Assembly: GCA_000277445.1 (NCBI GenBank)
Contig: AJWJ01000403.1
Span: 1 to 22,084 of the forward strand
DNA from: Polysphondylium violaceum
Lineage: Eukaryota > Evosea > Eumycetozoa > Dictyosteliales > Dictyosteliaceae
Length of the DNA: 22,084 nt
Direction of reading: 5' to 3'
Shown here: one piece after another, positions 9,091 to 20,598 of the stretch
Position numbering within the stretch: the stretch's first letter is position 1
How the letters are laid out: each line of letters starts with the position of its first letter
Notes under the pieces: model-generated
What the model was told of the DNA's origin: nothing
The model's input: the letters and a program-made list of their open reading frames with translations, nothing else
Database searches by the model: none
Translations under genes and position numbers: made by a program

Positions 9091-12000
9091 ATGAAGAAAT
9101 CATCATCAACATCAATGACTACACAACAATTGTTTCCTATAGAGTCACCTATTGAGTCTATTGGACTCTATCCCACACCACCAACTATACTCGAACCTAC
9201 AAGTGTATCGATTTCATCAACCATTACTTCTGATGGTAGATATTCATGGTATTTTAAAGACAATGAAATATTCTTGTATGAATTAGCTTCTGGTAAAAGA
9301 ATTACAACTTGGTGTTTTGTCGATGAAGGTAGAGATGTATGTATTGGTGTTGTTGTTGTTGTTGTTGTTTATAGTATAATGTTCAATAGTAATAATATTA
9401 ATAATGATAACAATAGTTACCAGTTACAGCAGTTGGTGAAATTTATTTAAATAATATATTATATATTGTAGCATCAATTCAGTATCATGAAAATAATAAT
9501 CATCTCAAAGTATTAGATATTGAAAGTGGTGATATAGTTAGAACATTGGGTTTAAATGAATTCACTGTTAGTTTTATTCAACAATTAAAGAAATACTCTG
9601 ATAATAGTAGTAATGATAATAGTAATAATAATGATTGTATTAAACAAATGAAATGTCCCATTGCATTGGGTTCAAAGAATAGTTGTTCAGTCATTATTGT
9701 TGACTTTTATTTTGATACATTTGATAAAAGTGTAAGTAGTAGTAATGGTAGTAATGATAGATAATGTAGCTAATGAATGATTCTAAATTAGATTGAATTA
9801 TCAAGTATTATATATTCATTAGTCTTACAAGATTATAATGTATATAATGGTGATGGATTTTATCAAAACAATAATAACAAGAGTACATTGATACCATTTT
9901 TTATATTGGGAGATTCCAATGGTAATAATAGATTTGATAAGCCATTTGAATTTCTTTGCAACGTAAATGAATTGGAGGGATCAGTGGTCAAGACAATGGA
10001 GAGTAATTCATTGAAGAAAGTAAAGTCACACAAGAGTGCACACGTTAGTTGCATTTGTTATATAGAGTGTATTCAGTGTATAGCCGTTGGCTACAGTATG
10101 GGTGGATATCAATTGTTTTCATCCAATGACTTTTCACTTTGTTTTAGCAGTGCCTATCGAGAGGTTGTGTCTAGTGCAGTAACACATTTCCTCTATCAAG
10201 AGTTAGAGGACGACGAGGACTCGACTGTTGGTCATATGTGGGTGGGCAGAGGCACCAGTGTCAATCCCTTTATTCAACCTGCCGCCACAGAAAACAAGGT
10301 ATCTCTGCTATTGTATCGTCTCGACTTTGGCAAGAGCAAGCATATTGATGATCTCCGTTTGGTGTATAGCCAAAACGTAGACATTGCCAAGGTGTCGGGC
10401 ACACATAGTCTGGGTCGTGTATTCAAGTGCAACTATCTCCACCAAGGCAGTGAGTCTGTGCTCAAGTCCAAGGCATGCTTTACCTATGAGCTGTTGGACA
10501 ACGCCGGACAACCAAAGCTCTGCATCAAGCTATTTGACCTCTTGCTCTTTGAGCGTCACGGCTGCACATCTCCCGCGCTCGAGTCGGAGCCATGGCTTGT
10601 CGAGATCAATATTCCCCAGCAATACTCATTGAGAAAACACTTTTATGCTTGCTGGCTCGACGCCAACTCTATCTCTAAACGTCTCTATCAAGACGACAAT
10701 AATGACGACTATCTCTTTGGTGGTGCCACCAGCCCACCCCGTGTCCAGCCCTTTGCCGTCAATCACTCGAGCTTCAACATCAAGCTCTTGTCCAAGGGCA
10801 GCATCGACACATTCTATTATCTCAATCCCCAAGAGGTGCTCATCGACATGATGCGTGAAAAGGGAGCCATGGTGTTTGTCAATCCCGCCCTCACCTACCA
10901 AAAGTTTGTCGACGCCAAGGTGTTTCCCACCTTTTTCACTGGCCAAGACGTCGTCGAGCAACAGAGAAATAATCTCCTCATCTTTGCGCTCAACAACAAC
11001 ATGTTTGGCCTCATTATCGACTATGTCTGTGGCGGCAGTCGTCATCACAGCAACAATGCCAATCCCAAGCTCATTCTCGAACTCGTCTGGAACTACTATG
11101 AAAACATAAAGACTCATTTTAACATCAACGACATCTTTTCCACCGTCGCCCAAAATGCCCGTGGCAATATCGGCGAGTCATTTAAACGTCAACTCGAGAA
11201 TGTTCATGTGCGTATCTTGGATATCATTGGTATATTCAAGTCATTGGTTGACAGATACCTCGCTGAGAATGGCGCCTCTGCCGCCGTACCCGAGAGTCTT
11301 CAATCCAAACTCGACAATGCCATCCACACAGCCCAATATCTCGGTGTTATTAAATGGGCAGCCAACAATGGTCTCTTTTCAACCATCACTCTCTCTTCTC
11401 TCTCTCAACTCAATGTCTATATCGTCCAAAAGAGAAAGTTTTTCAAGGAATTAAACAATGAACTACTTTTGATTGATTTACTTTACAAAGATTGTGAAAT
11501 ATATGAATCTCACACCTATCCACCTCAAAACATTCAACAACTTCAATCCTTTTTCAATTTATTTAAATCACCAAATCACTTTTCAAAGAAATTATCAATT
11601 GTAAGTATTTGTATTCATGGATAATAATGAATTAGATTATGTATTAATAATTTAACAATTTTAAAAAATAATATAGTTGTATTACTTTTTAATTGACCAA
11701 ACATTATTGGAAGAAGATAACAGAGTTGAAGGTGGATATAATTTTGTAGATTCATTTTTACATATTTTCTCCATTAATCTAAGTGAAAAGTATTTTATTG
11801 AAGGTATATGGGAGTTGGATACTCATTTCTTGTATGAATCATCAGATGCCATCCTAAAGAAATCGTTTAATTATTTAAATTCTACAAGCAAGACAAAGAA
11901 ATATTTGTATTCCATTTTATCAAGATTTTTCAAAGTTGGTCATCACTCTAATGCTCAATTATTAATGAAAGGATTTGGTTTTCAACCAGAATCAATTGAT

Positions 12001-15000
12001 CAAGTTTCATTGGCTCTTGAAATACTTTTGGCCAATCATGCCGTCCTCGAATCAATACTCTATCAAAGAAATTTTAGATGTCATCATCCTGAATTAGATT
12101 TACAATCAATTGAAAAATTATTATTCTTTATTTTTGATTTCACTTTTAAAAGTATGTATTATTATTATTATTATTGTTTATTATTATTATTATGAATTAA
12201 ATATTAATTATTCAATATTTAATAATAGATAAAAATTTAGATAGAATAATGGAGTTTGCTTTGGATGAAGTTGAAGAACAAGTATTTTTACATTATTTAT
12301 TCAAAATCAATGCATCCAATTTAATTTCTTTATATTATATAAAGAGAGGTAGAATTCCAGAAGCTATTAGAGCTCATAAAACTTATCAAGCCGGTAGAAT
12401 TGGTACTGATGCATTTGAAGGTTACGATACAATGAATAATTTAATTATGAATTTTGAACAATCTTTAAATCAATCTCAAAAATTCTTTGGCAATAATGTC
12501 AATGGTAAAGAAGTTCCACTTGAAGATATACCAGATTTACCTAGATCCATTAGTAAATCAAAGTCAGCATCAACTCCAAATACTTTTATTTATCAACCTA
12601 GAATCCAAACTACACCCATTCCCAGATTTTATAATGATAATATACAATTCTCCTCCATACTTTCAAATCAACCCATAGAGAATCTAGATCTCTTGGCCAA
12701 GAAACAACAAGAGAAACAAATGGAACAAGTACGTCTTTTACAACAAATTCAAGACATTGAGAGACAAAAAGAAGAGGAACAAAAACGTTTGGAAATTGAA
12801 AGACAAAATGCTATCATTGCCAAAGAACAAGAATACTTGGAACAAAGAAAGAAGGCCGAGGAAGAATTGGCAAGACAACAGGAATTGATTAAAAAACAAC
12901 AAGAAATTATAAGAAAACAAGAGGAAAAGATTGCCAGTACACCATCTCCCTTTTCTTCACCATCTTCATTAAAGTCTGCTCTTAAGCCACATGGTAGTAC
13001 AAGTAAGAAAAAGACAAATGTTAGATTCAAAGAATCTTTAAATGTTGAATATGCTATTCCATCCAAAGAGCAAGAAAGATGGAAGTATTATGATGACGAT
13101 GATTATGATGAAGATGAAGAGGCTGAGGAGGAAGAAGAAGAAGAGGATGACGATGATGAAATGGCTGATTTTGATGATGATAATGATGATGAAGATGACG
13201 ATAATGATCAACAACAACAAGAAGAAGACGATGATACAGATGAAATTCAAGATGATGATGATGATGATGAAATGGTTTTAAATGATGAAGAAATGATGCC
13301 ACTTCCAGATGATTCTGATGACGATCAAAATAAAAGTAGTGATGATGATATGGCTCAAGATGATCAACAAGATAATCAGTTTTTATCTCAAGCCGCACCA
13401 AACCCTAATCCATTTGCATTGTTTTCTGTTCAACCATCATTTGATCAAGATTTCCCAATGATGCCAGATATGCCAATGATGCCAAATATGTCTTCAACAA
13501 CAATGCCAAATATGTTCCAACCACCATTTTCTCAAAGCACTCAACAACCAAGACCATCACCATTTGTTGCAAATGATCCTACATTGTCTTCAAGATATCA
13601 ACAATCACAAGATGATAAAATTGAAGAGGACGAAGAATATGAAGAAGATGAATATTATGAAGAAGATGAAGAGGATGAATATCAAAATAATCTTTCAGCT
13701 GAACAAAGAGCAAGATTCCAATCTGGAGGCTCAGAAGATCAACCACTTGAAATTATTTCATCTGATGAAGAAGCTCAACAAAAACCATCACAAACAACAG
13801 ATCAACAAGTAGAAGACTCTGATGATGATGATGTAGAAGAATATGAATCTGAAGAATCTGATAGAGAGCAACAACAACAACCAAAACAAACAAAAGCTCA
13901 ATTAAGATTTATTCAAGAACCAGATTCTGATGATTCTGATGTTGAAGATCAAAGTAATGTAAAGAATAGTGGTAAGAATAGTCCATCATCTAGCTCATCG
14001 TCTAGTTCATCATCATTGACATCTTCATCATCTTCAGTCTCTCCAACTCAATCTCCTATTCGAGAAAATATTAAAAAGGATGATAGTAGTGATGATGATA
14101 ATGGTAACGATGATAATGATCAATATGAAGATAATGATGATATTGAATTTGATCAAGATGATTTTCAACCCTCTCAAGAAGTAAAAGAAAAAACAACTAC
14201 TAGTAGTGATCCCCCTGCTGCCACTGATTCATCTACTAATGTTGTTGATGCCAATGATTTATCAGATACAGATGTAGATGAAGAAGATGATCAACAAGAT
14301 AGTCAGGTTGTTTTTGAACCTCTTACTCAAAAAGATCAACAACAACAACAAGAAGAAGAATCATCTACTATAGATAAAGATGAATCTATAGTTTCTGAAA
14401 AAGGTGATGAATCAATGGTTGAGGAAGAGGAGGAAAAGGAAAATGAATCAATCATCTCTGAAAAAGAACAAGAGGAATCAATGGTCGACGATGATGAAAA
14501 AGTAAAAGAGCCATCAATAATTGAAGAAGAGGAAAAGGTAAATGAATCAATTATCTCCGAAATAGAACAAGATGAATCTATGGTTGATGATGAAAAAGCT
14601 CAAGATAAAGAACAAGAATCTATAGTATCTGAAAAAGATGACTCTATTATTTCTATCCAAGAAGACTCAATGGTTGAGGAAGAAGAGGAGGAGCAAGAGC
14701 AAGATCAAGAAGAAGAAAAAGATCAACAACCCAAAGATAAAGATCATATTGATGATGAACAAATGAATTCAAGTCAAATGGTAGAAGAACCAATGGAAGA
14801 ACCTATTGATGAAGATCAAGATGTTTTATTTGATCAAGATGATATGAATGAAAAAGAGGAGGAACAAGAGGAGCAAGAAGAACAAGAGGAAGAAGAGGAA
14901 ATGGATGTTCATGAAGTCGAGGAGGAAGAAGAAGTTGAAGAAGAAGTTGAAGAAGAACTTGAAGTAGAAGCTGAAGAGGAAGCTGAAGAGGAAGCTGAAG

Positions 15001-15236
15001 AGGAAGCTGAAGAGGAAGTTGAAGAAGTTGAAGAAGTTGAAGAGGAAGCTGAAGTAACTGAAGAAGTTGAAGAAGTAGAGGAAATAGAAGAAGTAGAAGA
15101 TGAGGTAATTAATGAAGAGGAACCTATTCAAGAAGAACAAGAAGAGGAGGAAGAAGAACAAGTGGTTACTAAAAAAGAAAAAAAGTCTAAAAAGAAGAAG
15201 AATAAAAAGAATAAAAAGTACTCTTCAAAAAGTTAG
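9091..15236 (+). CDS. ELYS: ELYS/AHCTF1 (MEL-28)-like nucleoporin
   Basis: Exons 9091-9328, 9472-9731, 9792-11600, 11677-12151 and 12229-15236 join in frame to 1,929 residues. ELYS links the Nup107/Y-complex to chromatin and seeds pore assembly after mitosis. Residues 1 to about 500 have the beta-rich, repeat-like character of the ELYS N-terminal propeller. Residues about 600-985 are helical and match the ELYS helical domain, best seen in FALDEVEEQVFLHYLF followed by LISLYYIKRGRIPEAIRAH (about 935-975), the family signature. After it come a charged coiled coil (about 1072-1167), SALK and VRF motifs (1177-1194), and about 700 residues dominated by Glu and Asp with Ser/Gln runs. In this frame the end is Lys-rich. 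Metazoan ELYS has AT-hooks at its end; none is obvious here, but a probable further coding tail follows in another frame. The start is the first ATG after the GT tract. The middle of exon 3 is unusually GC-rich. Family assignment is from memory of domain text. Confidence 0.85.
14967..15014 (+). repeat. 12-base coding tandem repeat (Glu-Ala-Glu-Glu)
   Basis: Four perfect copies of gaagctgaagag sit head to tail inside the acidic region of the ELYS-like gene, flanked by decayed copies with gtt for gct. The repeat adds negative charge and is probably length-variable between strains. Confidence 0.9.
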
Positions 15237-15571
15237 AAGAAGAAGAGGAAGAAGAAGAACAAGTAATCCAAGAAGAGGAGGAGCAAGAAGAATTAGTTCA
15301 AGAAGAAGAAGAGGAGATTATTGAAGAAGAAGCTGAAGAGATAGAATCAGAAGAGGAATCACCAAGAAAGCAAAAAATAATTCCAATTACAACCCGTCCA
15401 ACTAGAAGGGCTAATCTTTTGGCTAAAGAAACAGTACAAGATATGTCTCCAATTAAAAGACTTTCCAAGAGAGAAAACAAAAAGAAATCATCTAGTTCCT
15501 CTCTATCTAGTACTAAAAAACCATCATCTTCTCTATCTAAATCATCATCTAGATCATCTAAAAGAAAATAA
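15215..15571 (+). other. Probable continuation of ELYS-like coding sequence in another frame
   Basis: After the TAG at 15234-15236 the acidic repeat pattern continues without a break in the frame offset by -1, which is open from 15215 to TAA at 15569-15571. It encodes roughly 112 further residues: Glu/Gln repeats, then a conserved-looking segment with IPITTRPTRRANLLAKE and SPIKRLSKR, then a Ser/Lys-rich basic end. The basic end would suit nucleosome or DNA contact, as in other ELYS proteins. The only 19-base GT..AG segment here (15218-15236) does not restore this frame. A one-base assembly error, a strain polymorphism, or a true shortening of the gene could explain it. Confidence 0.7.
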
Positions 15572-15646
15572 TAAATTAAATTTAATTACCAATAAACAAA
15601 TAAATTTTAGATAATATCATAATTTATTTATTAAATTAATAATAAT
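15572..15646. terminator. Shared 3' region of convergent ELYS-like and C2CD5-like genes
   Basis: Only 75 bases of nearly pure A/T separate the two stop codons. A plus-strand aataaa lies at about 15591, and the minus strand has its own AATAAA reading of ttatttatt near 15622-15630. The 3' untranslated regions probably overlap. Confidence 0.5.
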
Positions 15647-18600
15647 TTAATTTGAAGTCGAATAAAAAACATCACCAGTAATACTAAGTAATGAATAAGC
15701 TTGACCTTTTGGACCAGAATCTAAAATTAAACTAAATTCATTTATATCATAACCAATCAAAACATTGCCACCCATACTCATAACATGAGCTCTAGCGATG
15801 GCATTTGCTTCTCTAAGAAATACATGACTAAATACACCAAGACCACCTTCTTCTCTAACACTAAAGCTTTCTTTAATCAAATGAATATTTACACGACCCA
15901 AATATTTTTCCAATCTATTGCCAGGCAGAAAAGATAATGGTGTCAATTCAACATATCTTTGTTCAAGAGTTCTAGAACCCAATAGTTCATTGATTCTTGA
16001 ATTACCATGATGAAATATTGGCTCATTTGTTTTTCTAATTGGTGATTTAGGTGGTGACATATCAAATTGTAAATCTTGTTGTATTTGCTGTTGTTGTTGT
16101 TGTTCCATACCAATTGGAATAACATTACTACTAGAGAATGGTGACATATTAATCTTGTTTGTTGCACCACTACCACCAATTGAATTTGAACTATTTATTA
16201 AAGGTGTTGTATTTGTTTTATCGTCTTTACCACTATTATCTTTACTATCTTTAATATTATTTGGTACAGAAATAGTTGAAGGAATTGATAATTTATGAGA
16301 TGATAAACTCATTGGAGGAGGAGGAATTAATGGATTACTATTATTATTAATATTATTATTTTGATTACTATTATCATCCTGTTGATCAACTAAATTATTT
16401 AATAAATTATCAATTGGTAATAAAGTTGAATTTGAAGGAGGAGTTAGATTAATATTATTGTTGCTATTATCATCTAATTCGATTGTACACATGGCAGTTA
16501 ATAAAATTTGTAATTGATCATCTTCTGGTATTTTAATATCAACTTTTAAACCACAAATACAGCAAGGAGAGAGTTCACGGAGTTTAAACATTACACTTTC
16601 ATAGAGATTTGTAAATATACTAGAGAGTTGAGTATTTAAATAATTACTATCGACAATATCCCATTCTACTCTACGTATGGCAGTTACTAATTGAACGTTT
16701 GTAACAGATTTCCATTTACCTGGTTGAGTTTCAGTGTTTACCACTGAAAAACCTTGAGGAAATTCCAAATCCAATGCAGTTCTCATTTTATCTTCATCAT
16801 ATTTATCATCAATTTCCAATACATAAGAGTGTTGATTCGATTCCAATGGATAATTTGATAATACTGCATCTGATTCACTCGAACTTGATATTGAAGTAGC
16901 TCTACGTAATGCTTGTTGTTGTTCCAATAGAGTTGAATTTTGTATTGGTGTACCAGAAGGTGAAGGATTAACACTTGGTACTCCTGTACTATTTGATGAT
17001 TTCATTTTATGATGAATTGATGATTTTACCAATGCTTTTCTTTTTTTAATAAATTCCTTATTGTTATTATTATTTTGATTTGGCTTTTTACTTGTAGTAA
17101 TTACAGTATCTGAATCTGGATCAGTATCATAAAAATCTGAATCTGATAAATATTGATGATGATGATGATTATCATCTGAACTATTTGGTTCAGTATCGGT
17201 TAAATCATTTTCATCTTCACTACTAGTTTCAATTGGATTAAGATATTGATGTTGAAAACTAGTTGCACCACTAGTTAGATCCAATACATCTTGAGCTAAA
17301 GTTGGTAAAGGTATTTTCTTTTTCTTTTTCTTGGATGACTTTTTACTTTTTCTAGTTGATCTTTTAACAACTTCTTCATCTTCACTTGAATCAATTTGTT
17401 TTTTTTTGTTGCTCTTTGATTTACTATTATACTTTTTAGTTGCGCTATTGGTAATGGATTTGTTTTTCAAAGATTTGGTTGAAGATTTTCTACGGAATAC
17501 ATTGCCACCGCCACTACCACTATTGTTATTATCTGAACGAGACTGTTCAAATGAACTGTCCAAGAGTAGTGCATCTTTATCACTATCACCACTAGTTGTA
17601 CCACCAGCTGTACTACCGCTGAATGGCATGGGGGAAGTATAGCTTCTACCACGTTTAAATTGTTGTTGTAATTGAGCAAGATTAAAATATCTATTTAGTG
17701 GATCATGTTGATAATAGCAGGGAGCATTTTGAATGGCAGTATGGTTTTGGGCACTCTTTTTCTCAATTTTTGTTTGAAGTTCCAAGAGTTTACGAGTCTT
17801 TTCATCGGTGGCTTCCAATGAACGGGAAATGTGCAAGAGGGGAGGTGCAGGGAGAGCAGTGAGAAATACGGCAGTGGCGGTGGCGACACAGATGACCAAG
17901 GTATCACTAAATGTAATTTGAGTTTTCAAAGAGAATGCAGCATTCATACCCATGAGTTTAAGTTTAAACATGAGCTGATTATAGAGATCATATTCAACAA
18001 ATGGAATAGATTCCGATAGTTGAGTGGCATTGGCTTCACCACCTTGTGCTTTTTTCTTTAATCTACAAACACGAGCTTGAATTAAACCACCAACGCCAGT
18101 GATTGGTATACCAGGAGGTGGTTCAATGGTGGCCAAAAGTACTTCGGGTACATATTTCTTTTTACACATGGCACATTGTTTAAGTAGACTTTTTTGTGTA
18201 GTAAAAGGTACATGACAAAGTGAGCATCCATGTCTTGCACGTGGTAATTTCTTTTGTCTATGCATTGAAAGCCTATTAAATTGATGATCAATTTCCTCAA
18301 TAGATGTTGATAATGACCCTGTTGTTGGTTTTTTTTTTTGATTCTCATTCATTTGAGTATTGATTTGATTATTATCATTATTAATTTGATTATTATTATT
18401 ATTATTATTGTTTAAATTATTATCTTTTAACATTATTAATGAAGATAGATTTGAATTCTTTTTAAAACTACCAGTTGTAGTTTCTTCACTAGATTCTTCT
18501 AAATTATTATGATTTAAAACCAAATCTTTTTTAGATCTATCAACTAGATCTAAAACAGCGGCGGTACCAGTGGCACTAAATATACATAAATCTTCACTTT

Positions 18601-19952
18601 GCTGAATGGTTGTAGTTTCTATATAACCAATAATGTAATTGCAACCCAATGATTTTGCATGACTTTTGATTTCATTTCTAAGCTCTGTCCAATAGATGTC
18701 TCTGGTTTCTTGTGTATTTGATTTTTTTAATATTTTTACAGATTTTACAGCAACAACACCTCCAATATGTACCAATACTTTGGATTGAAAACTATCTAGT
18801 GTCAATATTTGTACATCTGATATTAAATTGGTATCCTTTATCGATGGTCTATTTGATTTTGATGATTCTTTGGTTTTTTTACTGCTTGTACTAATTTCAC
18901 TATCTGAACTTGATAATGATGAACTTGATGATGATGATGATGAACTTGATTCTGTATCTGTATCATAATCTGAACTACTGGAGCTACTGCTACTACTACT
19001 AGTACTGCTGCCATAGGAAGAAGAAGAAAAAAAGTTTTTTGGAGAAGAAGGGATTAAATCATTTTCAGTTACTTTTCTCAAAGTAACAGCGGTACCATAA
19101 CCTCTTGCAACAATACCTGAATCACCTTCAAAATCAAAATGTTGTTTATAACCCAACACTGCATTTCCACCCATTTCTAATACTTTTTTACCCATTTGTC
19201 TTCTTAGTTTACCTGTTAGAGTGTAGAGTAGCATTTGTCTTTCAAAATTAGATAATCTAGATGCTCTAAATGTATCAGTCCAATGATATTCTGGATCATT
19301 TTCAACAATCAATTCTTCAACAAATGAATGTATATTATTAATTCTATAATTTGAAAATGGTGTGGATACTAAATAAATAGTATAGTATTAATAATATTAT
19401 TCCTACACTGTAAAAGATGATATTTATCTCTATATATACCTGAAAAGAATTGTACACCATCAGAAGATTCTTTAAATGGATTTGCATTTTGAAATTTTTC
19501 CAATTTAACAGTTAATAGTATTTCACCACGAATACCTCTCAGAGTATCATAGATTGGAAACCAACCATGAATTTGAGTGGTTGGTGTTTCACCATCGAGT
19601 AAACAATTTAAATCTATTAAAACTGACCCAATCATATCATTTTTACTAACTAAATCATAATCCCATACTCTAATGTCCAATGGTTTGTCTTGAATATCGG
19701 CTTCATTTGGAAAATCAAATCTAAAATCTTGATTCCAAATTGGATTCAATGTTTTTCTTTGTATATCTGTTTTTTGTGAATCATTTTGTCCACATTTTAT
19801 CTTTTTATTATTATTAATATTTATATAGAGATTTGCTAGAGAGATATAAATAGTAGTCATACTTCAACATAAGCATCAGCTAATGCAGAACTCCGATCCA
19901 TAATCGGGAGATCTCTAGCCTCTACAATTCTAACTTTAACGATACAAGGCAT
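15647..19952 (-). CDS. c2cd5: C2CD5/CDP138-like C2-domain protein
   Basis: Exons 19952-19863, 19800-19440 and 19368-15647 join in frame to 1,390 residues; human C2CD5 has about 1,000. The N-terminal C2 domain (about 1-110) keeps five acidic residues expected for calcium binding: D19, D26, D77, D79 and D85. Then come family blocks: WFPIYDTLRGIRGE, FVEELIVENDPEYHW, LEMGGNAVLGY, a Cys pair module CSLC..CAMC (about 532-552) followed by YVPEVLLATIEPPPG, IQARVCRLKKKAQ, and the end block LGRVNIHLIKESFSVREEGG with MGGNVLIGY. Human C2CD5 is an Akt2 substrate that binds lipid with calcium and helps GLUT4 vesicles insert; a membrane-traffic role here is inference. Extra length comes from Ser, Asn and Gln runs between blocks. 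A GC-richer patch covers the most conserved core (about 17,640-18,130). The ATG is set by the conserved C2 start. The exon 1 to 2 junction restores the family IKCG/VKFG text. Confidence 0.93.
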
Positions 19953-20598
19953 GATTAAAGAAAAGAAATGAAAAGTAAAAGATTATATATAATGGTGATA
20001 TTTAAAGAAAAGCTGTTAACTATGACTGAAATTTTGTAAAAAAAAATTTATTGTATTTTTTTTTTTTTATTGATTTTTTTTTTATATTTGCATTTAATAT
20101 TATCTCTTGTACTTGATGTATTGGTTTAACAGAAATCAATACACTCACTATACAGGATAGTAAAGTTAAGCTTTTAAGAGTTTCCAAATGGATCAAGTAA
20201 ATTGGGAAATCTTTCAACTTTTCAGTTGAACTACTCTATATTTGTATGCACAAAGAAAAAGTGATACTACCTTGTGAAATCCCATATATTATTGTCTTGT
20301 TGAATAAAAGCATATATTATATCATACATGTAGTTTCACAAACATATATATATATAGTATCATCATCATCATTATTATTATATTATTATAATGACAATAA
20401 CTTTTGATGATAAAGGTGAAAAGAAAGATGTCTGTTATTTTTTGTTTTACATTCACTCAATCATGAATTCAAATCAAAAAAAGAAACAATTGGAAAATAA
20501 TCATCTATTTTAGTTAAATCATATCTGGATTAATTTTTATTCAAATTGTATTTTTCACAACGATTGCACTATTTTTTTTTTTTGGGACAACAAAATAT
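19953..20598. other. Spacer between two minus-strand genes
   Basis: AT-rich DNA holding the C2CD5-like promoter (a tatata stretch near 19983-19990, A/T-runs near 20037-20084) and the 3' end of the unknown gene to the right. An (at)n tract lies at about 20344-20356, followed by a (cat)n and (att)n stretch. A 40-codon plus-strand frame starts at 20391. No RNA gene recognised. Confidence 0.5.
20391..20513 (+). other. Small ATG-started reading frame, 40 codons, doubtful
   Basis: An ATG in an A-rich context (ttataatgaca) opens 40 codons with mixed composition, starting MTITFDDKGEKKD and ending in TAG at 20511-20513. It is antisense to the likely 3' region of the gene at 20599. The mixed, low-repeat composition is a little better than random AT-rich frames, but length alone gives weak support. 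Confidence 0.15.

Noticed and set aside
10384-11454. Several overlapping frames of 67-175 codons on both strands inside the GC-rich part of ELYS
   Set aside because: They arise because GC-rich codons remove stop codons in other frames; the main frame has the domain signal and the alternatives look compositionally random.
13038-13401. Minus-strand hydrophobic and His-rich frames opposite the acidic tail
   Set aside because: They are mirror images of GAT/GAA repeat codons, not independent genes.
14826-15161. Minus-strand Phe/Leu-rich frame that looks like a membrane protein
   Set aside because: It is the complement of Glu codons (ttc, ctt, ttt) in the acidic region.
15218-15236. A 19-base GT..AG segment at the end of the ELYS frame as a tiny intron
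   Set aside because: It is far below usual intron size, and removing it leads into an Arg-rich frame that stops at 15324, not the acidic coding frame.
20020-20217. Minus-strand 65-codon frame upstream of the C2CD5-like gene
   Set aside because: It begins with TTG, is driven at its end by A-runs, and lies where the promoter should be.
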